From Phyllostachys edulis (lineage: Eukaryota > Streptophyta > Magnoliopsida > Poales > Poaceae), in NCBI GenBank assembly GCA_036346405.1, contig CM070561.1, positions 25,824,215 through 25,888,214 of the forward strand: DNA of 64,000 nt, read 5' to 3'. The notes under the pieces are model-generated. The model had not been told where the DNA came from. It was given only the letters and a program-made list of their open reading frames with translations, and searched no databases. Below, in pieces: positions 20,810 to 30,910 of this stretch. Within the stretch, counting starts at the first letter, position 1. Each line of letters begins with the position of its first letter. Made by a program: the position numbers and the translations under genes.

Positions 20810-22733
20810 CTTAGTGTAGTTATGTATTATGTTAATGACGACTGGGTAATGGTGAAAAGGATTATAGGTTTGAAATTAATTTATGTAGCACACACGGGGG
20901 AGAATATTGCGAACTGTATTCTCAAAGTTGTGGAAGACTTTGATCTTACAGACAAAATATTCGCAATTACCTTAGACAACGCCGCTTCAAACTCTAGGGC
21001 CATGGGCATTCTTACTCTAGTGTTGAGTACATATGCCGATTCGTTCTTGCTACATCAACGATGCACTTGTCATATTATCAACCTTATAGTCAAATGTGGT
21101 ATGAAGAGGTTGAGTCCGTATATTAAAGCTTTTCGCGATGCGATTTCTTTCTTGAATAATTCTAACGTAAGAATAGCACAATATAAGAACTTCTGTAGGG
21201 CGATGGGTGTATGTCCAAGAAAGTTCGGTTTGGACATGGAGGTAAGGTGGAACTCCACTTACCTCATGCTTAAGCATCTTTTACCATGCAAGAGTATTTT
21301 TTCTGTTTTTATTCAAACACACTATCCTAGCACTGACGGTACTTTGCTATTAACTGAGCAACATTGGTTCGTTGCTGAGAAGGTACTGTCATTTTTAGAA
21401 ATTTTTACGAGGCAACTCGTTGCTTTCTCCGCCGCCTACTATCCAACATCTCCTATCATTGTGCATACTATTTTCTGATTGCTACTCAATTGAAAATGCA
21501 TGAAAATGACTTAGTTTTACGTGAGGCTGTTGTTTTCATGAAATCTAAATACCTTAAATATTGGAGAGAAATCCCTTACCTATATGCATTTGCATTTGTT
21601 TTAGATCTTAGGGCTAAAATTGGTGCATTTGGTACTGTACTTGATCTTCTTAGTGATGCTACGGGGCTAGACTATACTAACTATTTTGCAGAAGTTCATT
21701 CTCGGTTATACGAGATTTACCAAAGGTATGAAAATAAGTTCCGAGGAGTCCGCTCGCAACGACCTCCAGTAGCCCTCACCTCGAGTGGGAAGACAAGTAT
21801 GTGGGGCACGATCTTCGGTGCCTCTTCCTCCAGGTCTAGGTCTTTGTCTTCGTCTTCGTCTTCTTCTTCTGCACCAGTGCCTGCTCAGCCAAGACCCACA
21901 AGGAGCAGGGAACTATCCACCTATCTGGACAGCGATACGATGGATTTCAACGCAGAAGGCTTCGACATCTTGCAATAGTGGCAAGCCCATAAGTTAACAT
22001 ATCCCGTGCTATCCATACTTGCACGTGATGTGTTAACTGTTCCTGTCTCTACGGTTTCCTCCGAGTCTGCTTTCAGTCTTTCTGGAAGAATATTGGAGGA
22101 AAGAACAAGTCTCACAAGTGAGATGGTGGAGATCCTTCTAACTGTGAAGGACTGGGAACAAGCTGATTCACGAACACAACACTCTGTGGAAAATCCAGAG
22201 TTGTCGGAGGTGTTCGAAAATTTATACTTAGACAATGACACCAACACATAGAACAAGGATGTATCATGTCTGTAGAATTGTAGAGTTATAGGTTGTACTC
22301 TTTTTTCTTTGTCAAGATTTTCTCATTTTGAGTTTTTACTTAGCGAAGGTTTTAACGAGGCAGCCAGTTGGACATTAATAAAGCTCTTTATCACATTTTC
22401 AATATGAGTGTCTCATTTTTTTCAATTTTCGTGTCTATTTTTTAATTCTACACATTTTTATAATTTTTATGGATTTCTTTTGGATATTTTGGGATTTCTT
22501 TTAGATTTTCTTGTTCTGAACGGGCCACATCTGGCCCGACGGACCAAACGGGCTCGTGCCGGTCCGACACGGCACGAATGCCCATCGGGCCGTGCCTGGG
22601 CCGCCACTTCGGCCCATAGACCGACCAGACATAGCACGAATAGTATACAGGCCATAACGGATCGTGTCTAAATAGGCCGTGTCTAGTCGGACTCGTGTCG
22701 TGCCAGACCGGACGGCCTATTTGGCCAGGTCTA

Positions 22734-22741
22734 TCCTAGAC
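22734..22741. repeat. 8-bp target duplication of the large hAT (right)
   Basis: TCCTAGAC, one base different from 14791-14798. Confidence 0.85.
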
Positions 22742-22800
22742 CCACTGCACGAGCCGGACCTTGCTCTCGTCCTCCTATGGGACTACGAGTTGATGGAATT
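22742..22800 (-). pseudogene. lectin receptor kinase: fragment upstream of the hAT insertion
   Basis: On the minus strand the frame reads VVP, a stop, then EDESKVRLVQWV, and reaches the duplicated target, after which DNYRRDMLLDV continues at 14790. The RLVQWVWDNY region lies just before kinase subdomain XI in L-type lectin receptor kinases. Similarity stops abruptly to the right of 22800, so the rest of the kinase, the membrane span and the juxtamembrane part are missing. Confidence 0.7.
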
Positions 22801-23240
22801 AATCCTGTTGATAGTTTTTAGTTTTCGTTTTCTATTTTAGTTGTCATATCCGAGTCAGAGAGCAGCAGTTTTTACCACGTGGATTGAGAGTTGAGCAGAA
22901 ATACAAAAACAAAGCAGGGGAGCAGCAGTTTTGGTGCTCCCGAAAAATGATCCGTACTCTCGGCGATTTCGTTTGTTGTTGAGGTTTTGCTGTGTCTAGT
23001 GTTTTGCTCTCCGACAACCACCGCGTTCCAAGCTGTGCCTAATTATTTGCACTCCACATAAGCACTCCACATAAAACATCAATGGTCAAATATATCTAAA
23101 CTAAGTAGTACATCACATGTTCATATGAACCTCGTGCAACCAACTTATTGAACAACTAGATATACTTCCAAAGTTCATAACACGTAGAATTACTAAAAAG
23201 GAAAGAAGGATAACATAGTTAAACACAGGAGAAGCCACCT
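22801..23240. other. unassigned stretch between kinase and lectin remnants
   Basis: No kinase motifs (GxGxxG, HRD, DFG) are seen on either strand. The missing kinase core and membrane span would be expected here, so a deletion or replacement happened. There is a repeated GAGCAGCAGTTTT word near 22860 and 22920. Confidence 0.45.
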
Positions 23241-24136
23241 GCCGGTGACGTCGACGTGGGCGACGCTGGTGAGAGTGGACTCGAACGACCAAGAAAGAAT
23301 CTGGTGCCGCTCGACGCAATCGCCGGTGGCGGCCGAGAATCCGACCGCCGCGTCCTGCGGCAGACCGGCAGCCCGGAGGTCGACGCTCGCGCTGACGTTG
23401 TAAAGATTCAGACCCGGCAGGTCGTCGAACCGCAGGGTGGCCGAGAGCGTGCTCGCGTTGGCGTCGTACCTGACCCACGCCGACATGGTCCCGTTGAAGC
23501 TCTTGTTCGGCAGCGGCGCGTACTCCCTCGACGAGATGTCGTTGACGTCGACGCCGAGGTGGTTGATGGTGTTGTTGGGGTCCCAGGTGTTCTTGAACGC
23601 GTCGAAATCCACGCCGACGGTCGGCGGAAAGTTGGTGTTGGCCGGGTTTTGGCGGTTGTTGAACAGCGCGAGGAAGCCGCCGCGCGCGTCCTCCGGCATG
23701 CTCGGCGGGTACGGCCCGACGAAGAACGCCATGCCATCACCCTGCAACGCAGCACGTGTAGGACAATTACGTAATTAGAAAATGACCGGAACGAACAAAC
23801 TTGTCAGAGATTTGCCTGGTTCGTGTTGTTGAGGGGCTTGATGGCGAACGTGAAGTTGGTGGTGAAGCTAGCGACCTTGCCGGTGCTGTTGTCCCAGAGT
23901 CGCACCGGCTGCCCGTGGGCCACCCGGCCGGTGCCCCAGCTCGAGGTGTTCGTCAGGTCGACACGGTCATGGGCGGCGACGGAGTCGGCCATGTACTTGA
24001 GGCCGGCGCCGGAGAGGACGCCGGGGGCGGAGAAGTTGTAGTCGAAGCTGAGTGAGGTGACATGAGGAACGCAGCTAGAAAGCAACAAGCAGGGGAAGCT
24101 TAGGAGGAGAAGCCTCGGCACTCTCTTCATGGCCAT
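23241..24136 (-). pseudogene. L-type lectin receptor kinase: signal peptide and legume-lectin domain
   Basis: Two exons encode the extracellular part of a plant L-type lectin receptor kinase, a plasma-membrane receptor family. Exon 1 (23816-24136) starts MAMKRVPRLLLLSFPCLLLS, a clear signal peptide, then LSFDYNFSAPGVLSGAGLKY, the first lectin strand, and VASFTTNFTFAI. Exon 2 (from 23741) has GDGMAFFVGPYP, VGVDFDAFKN and HLGVDVNDISS; the Asp and Asn of VDFD and following loops are typical of metal sites in legume lectins. The intron between them has a GC donor (CCAG|GCAAAT) and a CAG acceptor and is in phase. The domain ends with AAVGFSAATGD and SWSFES, after which the membrane span and kinase should follow but do not. 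The lectin part itself has no stop or frameshift. A truncated secreted lectin is possible; a remnant is more likely. Confidence 0.85.
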
Positions 24137-24565
24137 GCCCGTATGGCCGTGCTATAACGTTATGTGCAAGCTCTCGCTCGATCAAGAATGTTACACGCTA
24201 GTAAATATGTACGAACCTGCTGCACTACTGTTTGTCGTCGATGGTTCACGGCCAGCAATCCGCACATAACAAAAGAAACGTTTTGAAAGTTCTTGATTCG
24301 TAGGCCGTACGGTACGTCTATACCTTTACATGTATATTGGAAGGATAATGCTAGCTGGCGTACATGAGACGCCGAACAAAAAGCATTAATCGAAGTGCAT
24401 TAGGAGCACAATTAGCGGCGAGATATGGGCTAATAGTAGCACGAATTAATCACGACTTGACGTCAGAGCTTGCTTTTATTACCGTTTCTAGAAGTACAAT
24501 CCAATTCCTATCAATCCAATTCATATATATATATATATATATATGTTACATACTGTTCTTTGGAA
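24137..24565. other. upstream flank of the lectin gene
   Basis: No gene is seen. It should hold the former promoter of the lectin receptor kinase (minus strand), though no convincing TATA box was placed. An AT microsatellite lies at 24523-24544. Confidence 0.35.
24523..24544. repeat. AT microsatellite
   Basis: Eleven AT dinucleotides. Confidence 0.9.
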
Positions 24566-24950
24566 TGTTGCATCTATAGAAAAAAAATGTTGCATACTGT
24601 TCATGGCGATGTTGTAATTTTTTCCAACGCGTTTTTTTCCAGATGTTTTGTTTTTTTATTTGTGATGTTGCAACCGTTGTCCGAGGATGTTGCAACCATT
24701 GTCCTAGAATGTTGCAACCGTTGTCCGGGGATGTTGCAAGTGTTGCATCTGTAGAAAAAAAATGTTGCATACTGATCACGGCGATGTTGCAATTTTTTTC
24801 AACGCGTTTTTTTCCAGATGCTTTGTTTTTTGAGTTGTGATGTTGCAACTGTTGTCCAATGATGTTGCAACCGTTGTCCTAGGATATTGCAACCGTTATC
24901 CGAGGATGTTGCAACCGTGTCCGGAGGATGTTACATGCAGCGGCGTACTT
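24566..24950. repeat. tandem duplication with GATGTTGCAACCGTTGTCC units
   Basis: Two copies of a segment of about 173 bp lie head to tail, each starting TGTTGCATCTRTAGAAAAAAAATG and ending in a run of 24-bp units based on GATGTTGCAACCGTTGTCC. Open frames on both strands are repeat translations. The unit looks like a transposon-end repeat, but no borders were found. Confidence 0.75.
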
Positions 24951-25087
24951 CTGCCCCTTTTGCGTGGAAGGCGTTGCTCTGTGTGTCTTCTCTTCCTTAA
25001 TGGTGTAGCGGCGTAATTAATATACTATAATAGTGTAGAGATTAAGGATAAAGATCGAAGATGCCTGGAAGCTTTGAAATTTTCTTC

Positions 25088-25170
25088 CACAAACCGTCAC
25101 GGTTTTTAGTGGAAACCGTCTGTGATACTATGCCTTCATAGACGGCTTTACCAAAAAACCTCTATGATAG
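25088..25170. repeat. left subterminal repeats of CACTA A
   Basis: Copies of AACCGTCTGTGATA and ATAGACGGCTTT, some inverted, are the same words as in the right-hand array and in the other two CACTA elements. They are the likely binding sites for the element's own DNA-binding protein. Confidence 0.7.
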
Positions 25171-25367
25171 TTCATACCGCTGACTACATTTTTGCTATTT
25201 TTTTGGCTAGCTTTAGGAATTGCTAGCTAAGCCCTCTGAAAACAAGCATGCACAAAAACAGATTCATCAGAGATAATCAATTGTTGACAACTCAAAGTGA
25301 TCATTACTCAAAATAAATTACAAAAGATCATATTTGTTTAAGTATTGTCGCTATAGTTACAACTGGA

Positions 25368-28008
25368 TTACAATTGAGTCAATTGTTTGCGTTGAGAGGT
25401 GTCGGCGGGGTGATGCTCTAGGTCGGCAACGGAGTGAAACTCTGCATCGTCGTTAATGATTTCTGACTTGATAAAGGTGCGAGCTTCTCTCGAATATCCT
25501 TCATCTCTTCCGCAACGAGTCCATCACATTGTAAATCCAAGGCACGTAAGCTAGCAAGAGTAAAGTGGTAAGCTATATATATTTAAATTTATAATTAGGA
25601 AATAATTATTTCGAGATTGACAAACCTCGGGATCCTTCTTCCTAGCTCTAAGGATTAGCTGCATATGATAGCGGATGTAGATTGCACATAACTCATCATC
25701 TTTTCTTTGGCGGCCTTTGCAAAAATAAAATTACACATATAGGTATAGTCGACCGAGAGGCGCGTTATTATGAAGTATGATATAGGATTATCGTGTTGTA
25801 GCGCGTCTCGGAAAATCCATCCTGTGTGTTAGTTAGGCGCTCTTTCCATCGTATATTCTTTGTTGGCAACATAATCGATGAACGACCTACATGATTCCAA
25901 AAAGTTATCTTTGGCCATTTCAAGCGAATAAAGACTACAATAGAGTTATGTAAGGAGGAAATGAGCATACCTCTCGAGTATTCCTCTTAGAACGCTGAAG
26001 TCATGCTTGTTGCGGATTAGGGAATCAAGGTATATCACATGGTTCCTCTTGGGTATAATAACTAAAAGGATCGATGGTACCTACTCATGTATGTCGCTAT
26101 AGTCATTAAACCTAAGTTAGTCTTTGCATATAAAGCACAAATGAAATTTGTATAGCAAGTAGTGACACTTACCCCTGGTTGTAGGGCACCACTATGTACT
26201 TCATGTTCTTCGGCGAAACAATGACCTCGTTATGTATTTCTCAACGAAGGGCGAGTGCCTTGGATGGTTTGCAGCGATACCACATGTGGGTCGAGGAAAC
26301 CCACATTCTTTCCATTCTGGACATTTTTCATCATGTATCTATACATAAGCAATGAGTTGTGATATTTATCGTATTACATAAATGTAGAACTTGATTGTAC
26401 ACACTTACAATGTCAACATTGTAGAAGCGGCGTCCGAGGCCAACGAGGTTGAATAGGTCATATAAGTTGTTGAAGCCCACGACAAAGTACCTCGTCTGTT
26501 GAAGAAATGCTTCTCCTCATATCGGCGGTGATTCGATGATCGCACCTTCTTTTGGGTCTTCTCCAAGTACCGTGCATGCAAAGCGACAAGCATATCCAAA
26601 TAAGTGCATTATCTGCGTCGGAGCACAACGGTTTTCGATGATGTAATTCCGGATATCGCGGACTTCCGGATTTCTCGGACTTGGGAGGCACCTTAACGTT
26701 CGTCGATTTCGATTTGGCCTTAGCGATTGGCGGCGTCTTCTTGTGGGACGACTTCGGGAACCGATCTGGCGCGCTTTTGTTGTTCCTTGGCGTCTTCTCC
26801 ACGAGAATCGAAGAGGTGGCCTTTTGAGGCGAAACATGAGGCGAGTCATCGAGGGTCCCGTTGGAAGGAATGGTCGTGTCGGATCGCGGCATCTTTGGGT
26901 CGAGGCGATGTCCTTCTTGGGCCACTGGATAAAAGAGTGGACGACATCCCCTAGTGTTATGATCTCTTCGTTCGGGCGAATATTCAGCGGGACGGCTAGG
27001 AAATTGCCATGTACCATATCCACGGACCTGGCGTAACCTGCGCCCGGTGGGCTAATCGGTCTTCCGCCCTTCCTCGTATGGATACACCATCCCCCACGTA
27101 GCCTTAATAGAAAGGGACCCATCCATCCTCACTTGGAGCTTGCGAGCGTCGGCTCCTACAAAGCGATCGCAATTACCTAAGGCGTCCTATAGGTCTATCT
27201 TTGGTGCATTCCATAGATGTACATTACCTTGATGTCGTCTATTGGTAATCGGACGTCGTTATGTTCGAATTATCTTGTGAACGCGACGCTACTCGATGTT
27301 GAGCAGGTGGCTCCCAAATTAACGAGGCGGCTTCGCATCGGTTTAGGAGTTGATTCATTTGATCTGCAATCTTTGCTATCTTTTCTTCAAATTTGTTAGT
27401 AATCATCTGCACCAACCGGTCGTTGTGCTCACCTTGGATCTCTTCCTACTCCTATCGTGCATGAGTCGTCATGAATCCATGACTCCAAGGTACGTTAACC
27501 CCAAGGCCTCGCGTGCGACCCGGTGCTCCTTGTTTCCCAAGGTCAGTAGATAGTATATCCTTCTCCCCTGCTGCATGGAAGGAGCCTTGGGAAGCTTAGG
27601 CGATCAAGTCACCTCGCAAGAGGTCATCATGTTATTATAGACACTATGAAGTAATGGACTTATTAACAACTAGGTAGTTCGACATATTTACCACACGTTG
27701 GGACACTTCCTGGTCTGCCGAGTTTGTGAAAGAGATGCTGCCCGAAGACGAGACTTTTGCCCTCGCTTTTAATCAACTTAGGGAACACGGGTCTATGATA
27801 TCAGGAAATGGCCCGGTTGCGTTCTCCTCCTCCGCTGCCCATTCCTCGTATTTACCCATGTACCTAGCGGTGCCGAGTCTGTGTGGGTGAGTGTTTCGTG
27901 TCTAGAGAGCTTTGTGCGCCGTACTTTGCTCCTTAAATTCGGCCATCGTTTTCATAGCCACAAAGGTGTCCCACGCTTCCCGTGTCAAGAATCTATACTT
28001 CGCGAAGT
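25368..28008 (-). pseudogene. CACTA A second gene, C-terminal part (Ulp1/C48 protease-like)
   Basis: Several exons of the element's second protein remain. Near the LTR, the frame has FLTREAWDTFVAMKTMAEF and NTHPHRLGTARYMGKYEEWA, the Transposase_24-type segment. Around 26900-27100 it has FLAVPLNIRPNEEIITLGDV and FIQWPKKDI. The C-terminal part resembles the catalytic region of Ulp1/C48 cysteine proteases: near 26080 the His-Trp box is damaged (CATCGATC where a His-Trp codon pair is expected), VIYLDSL supplies the Asp, and near 25690 an LCAIYI box keeps the Cys but has lost the usual Gly. The last exon reads FIKSEIINDDAEFHSVADLE and stops at 25368-25370. Exon order matches the plus-strand copy at 55915-58962. 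Stops and shifts show it is dead. Confidence 0.75.
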
Positions 28009-28013
28009 GCATC
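28009..28013. repeat. target duplication GCATC (left)
   Basis: GCATC is repeated at 33276-33280 on the other side of the LTR. Confidence 0.92.
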
Positions 28014-28599
28014 TGTAACATCCCAAATGTACAAATGGGTGTGTGTTTCAAATGTAAGAAAATGTGTAGAAATTAAAACTTTTTCTCACATCTTGAAACT
28101 CTTGAACTCCTCTGTAATTCTTATCAAAAGTTGTGGAGTTCGAAAACCTAAACCCCCTGTGGACTAAAGTCCAACCCTTATTCAACTTGTCACAAATCTT
28201 GTGCCAAACTTGGGAAAACATTTTCCCTCGGTTCTAGAGTTGATGTGGGACCCCTCTGAAAAATATCATAAGTTTTAAAACTTGTTTGATAATTTTTGGA
28301 GGTAAATCAAACCCTAGAACAGCCATTAGGAATTTCTGGAGAAAAATGCTTTGCACAAAAACCTCTGAAAATTTTATGAAAGGTTAATCCTAAAGTCAGC
28401 AAGCTCCAGTTAAAATTTCATAAATTTTGGAGTTGATTTGCTATCTCAGTTAAATCCTCACAGCCTCAGCTTTTAAATTCAAACTCAATTGGCTTGTCAC
28501 TGTTCCTTGGGCTTGAGCCGCCTTCCAAGCTGGTCAAACCCAACCCACTCCTCTGGCTCAGCAGACCTCCTTTTCCCCTACTTGAGGTCGAGGCGGGTT

Positions 28600-30910
28600 G
28601 ATTCAGATCCAGTGGCCACGACCTCCTCCACAACCAGCTCAGCTCAAGATCTCCCACCTCATTGAGGTCATAGCCGTTGAATCAGATCCAACAGCCATGA
28701 CCTCCCCTCGTTATCAAACGCATCCATCCTCTCCCTTCATTGTGTTGTGCGCCGTTGGATTAAAATCCAAGGCCCACGACCTCCCCTTTTGCATTGCGCG
28801 CAACAGACCTCCCACCCACGCGAGGTCGTAGCCGTTAGATGGAGATCTCACGGCCATGACCTCCCTTCTCATCTCGTAGCCGTTGGATAAAGATCCAACC
28901 GCTACGACCTCCCTTCCCCTTGTCTGTGTTGTGCCCAACTGCCCAGACCTCCCGCACCTCAGGTCGTGCCCGTTGGATCAAAATCCAACCGCCACGACCT
29001 CCCATCGCCAATCTTGCAATGGCTATGACCTCCTCATTTGGCGGCACCATTGGATGTAAATCCAACGGTCGAACCTCCTCCTTATGTTGTGTGTCCTTGG
29101 ATTGAAATCCAAAGGCCACGACCTCCTCACTCCATTGTGTGCCTTTGGATGTAGATCCAAAGGCCATGACCTCCACATCCCTTTGGCTGTCGTACGCATC
29201 GTTAAGTCCTCCCCATCAGGTCCGCGCCCTTGGATTGAGATCCAACGGCGGGACCTCCTATCCCTTTATCGCGCGACCTCCTATTCTCTTACTTCAAGAA
29301 CTGCGATGGAGATCGTGTGGCTGTGACCTCCCCTTTTCCTTTGCGCATCAGCACAATGGTAATCTAAAGGTCAAGACCTCCCCAGTCCAGATCCAAGGGC
29401 TGCGACCTCCTCCCTTTCCATTTAATCTTACCGTTTCAAGATCTAAAGGCCAGGACCTCCCAGCCTTTCTCATCCAATGGTTGGGGGCAGGTCCTGTTCT
29501 TCTCCTAGCTTGGGCGCGCGCGTGTGCTATGGCAGTGAGGAGGTCAGTGACATGTCCCGTCGCCAACGGCTCTGTGCCTGCGCGCATTTAATGTGTGTCA
29601 GTGCCTTTCCGCCCTAGGCCATGCTCAGACCTACCCCTCAGTCACCTCCACGTCTTGTCCAGGCCATGGACCGAGCCATGGGCTAAGCTCACCATGAGCT
29701 TAACCCTAACTCATGAACCTCCATATCCTGGGGTATAAAACCTCCCCTTCTGGTCTCCCCCTTGGCTTCCTTTACACACCATTGAGGCCTTACTTGCGCC
29801 ATTGTGCTTGTGAGCTCAAATCAACCGTGAGCCCTTGGCCGCCATTGTTGGAGCTTGGAGCTCCTCGGTGGAACAGGGTCCCTGGGGCTTTTCCTCGCCT
29901 TTTCCTTACTTCATTTTGAGCCATTCCCCTCTGTGACCAAAGTCCTAACTTGTTAGTTGGGACATTTTCAGAGGTGGCCAAATTGGAGCTTAGAGCTTTG
30001 GCCGTGGAGCACCCCCGCTTCTTCACCAGCGCCGGTCCTCCTCTCCTCCAACCTCCCCAGCACCTTCAAGACCTCCAGGTAACCTCCTGGTAGTCCCTTA
30101 GATGCTGGGCACCTGCTTGTATGTCGTTGCGGAGCTTTCCTTTCAAGTTTTGCTTTTGGGCCGTGTTGGTCCTCTTGTTCATCTCCGGCTAGTCGCCGTT
30201 CAGAGCCACCCACGCCGCTGGGAATGGTCCTGGCGTGTGCGCAACACTATTGCACACATGTTGGTGCCCTTGGATGGCGCCGGCGGCGAGCCTTGAAACA
30301 CTCTCGGGTTTTGTCGGATGGGGACGTCTCTGTGTTGTTGTCGTACAGGACCTCCCCGTGTAAATCTCAGCCGTCAAAGACCTCTCCGTGTAAATCTCAG
30401 ACGTTCAGGACCTCCTCGAGGTCATCTTAGCCGTGTAGGACCTCCTCGTGGTTATCTCAGCCCTCTAGGTCCTCCCCGAGTCGATCTCAACATTTGAGGT
30501 CCTCCCAGTGTTGATATAAGCCGTTTAGGTCCTCCCTCGGACAATCTAGACCATTAAAGTTCTCCCTTGGAAAATCTGGACCGTCCAGGACCTCTCTCGT
30601 GAGGTCTTGACCGTGTAGATCATCCTTGGCGAGATCTTGATCATTTAGATCTTCCTTTGGAAGATCTCAGCCGCTCTGGTCCTCCCTCGCTAGATCTGGA
30701 CCGTCCCGGTCCCCCCTCGTTTGTGGTGGTTCGTTGGATGCAGCATCAACGGCCACGACCTCCTTCCCCGTAGCGTGCAGCGTTGCAGGGAGGACATAGA
30801 CCGTTGGATCCAAGATCAACGGCCCATGTTCTCTAGACCTGCGCAGGCGCATGCGTGTTTTTCCAGGGAGGTCTTGGGCCGTCCGATCCAGGATCAACGG
30901 CTCATGTCCT
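28600..30910. repeat. GACCTCC-unit array in the solo LTR
   Basis: Dozens of imperfect units run across the TATA box in the form ATCCAA(C/A)GGC-CACGACCTCC before it and GATCTYGACCGTNNAGGACCTCC after it. The spacing varies, roughly 35-65 bases. The open frames are repeat artefacts. It may be a regulatory array of the LTR or simple expansion. Confidence 0.75.
29734..29740 (+). promoter_or_regulatory. TATA box of the solo LTR
   Basis: TATAAAA in CTGGGGTATAAAACCTCCCC. A pyrimidine-rich stretch with CTTCCTTTACACACC follows about 30 bases downstream, a plausible start of the R region. Confidence 0.6.

Larger units (their letters stand above)
15839..22251 (+). pseudogene. hAT transposase gene, interrupted by an LTR
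   Basis: The chosen start gives MDPYDSFALSEFGLSSDEIA and a Ser-rich N-terminus. A frameshift near 16030 leads into a BED-type zinc finger (ICKIC in one frame, then GGAGHLIRHATRC), which binds transposon DNA. After a stop at 16255 the same frame carries FSVVLTSDIWSGRVREDY, the start of the RNase-H-like catalytic core, where the LTR is inserted. Past the LTR the core resumes with DYLSVVMYYVNDDWV, then FAITLDNAASNS, CTCHIINLIVK and MEVRWNSTYLML. A frameshift near 21478 and a stop at 21976 precede the C-terminal dimerisation domain, TYPVLSILARDVLTVPVSTV and SSESAFSLSGRILEE, ending at 22251. Every conserved hAT block is present, but at least two stops and two shifts make it inactive. Confidence 0.9.
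14799..22733 (+). mobile_element. hAT transposon with near-complete broken transposase, inserted in a receptor-kinase exon
   Basis: The left end TAGAGCTGGCCAAATGGGCC and the right end, inverted, TAGACCTGGCCAAATAGGCC are matching terminal inverted repeats, flanked by an 8-bp duplication. Both subterminal regions are rich in GGCCGTGCC/GGCACGGCC words, which are the likely transposase-binding sites. The transposase gene has its own TATA box, a leader intron and an almost full set of hAT domains, but is broken by stops, frameshifts and a 4.3-kb LTR insertion. Without the LTR the element would be about 3.6 kb, a normal size for an autonomous hAT. It sits in plus orientation inside a minus-strand kinase exon. 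Confidence 0.92.

Noticed and set aside
23256..23774. Plus-strand frame of 172 codons
   Set aside because: Antisense to the lectin exon, which has signal peptide and lectin motifs on the minus strand.
26727..27036. Plus-strand frames opposite the CACTA A second gene
   Set aside because: Antisense to a region supported by its counterpart in CACTA B.
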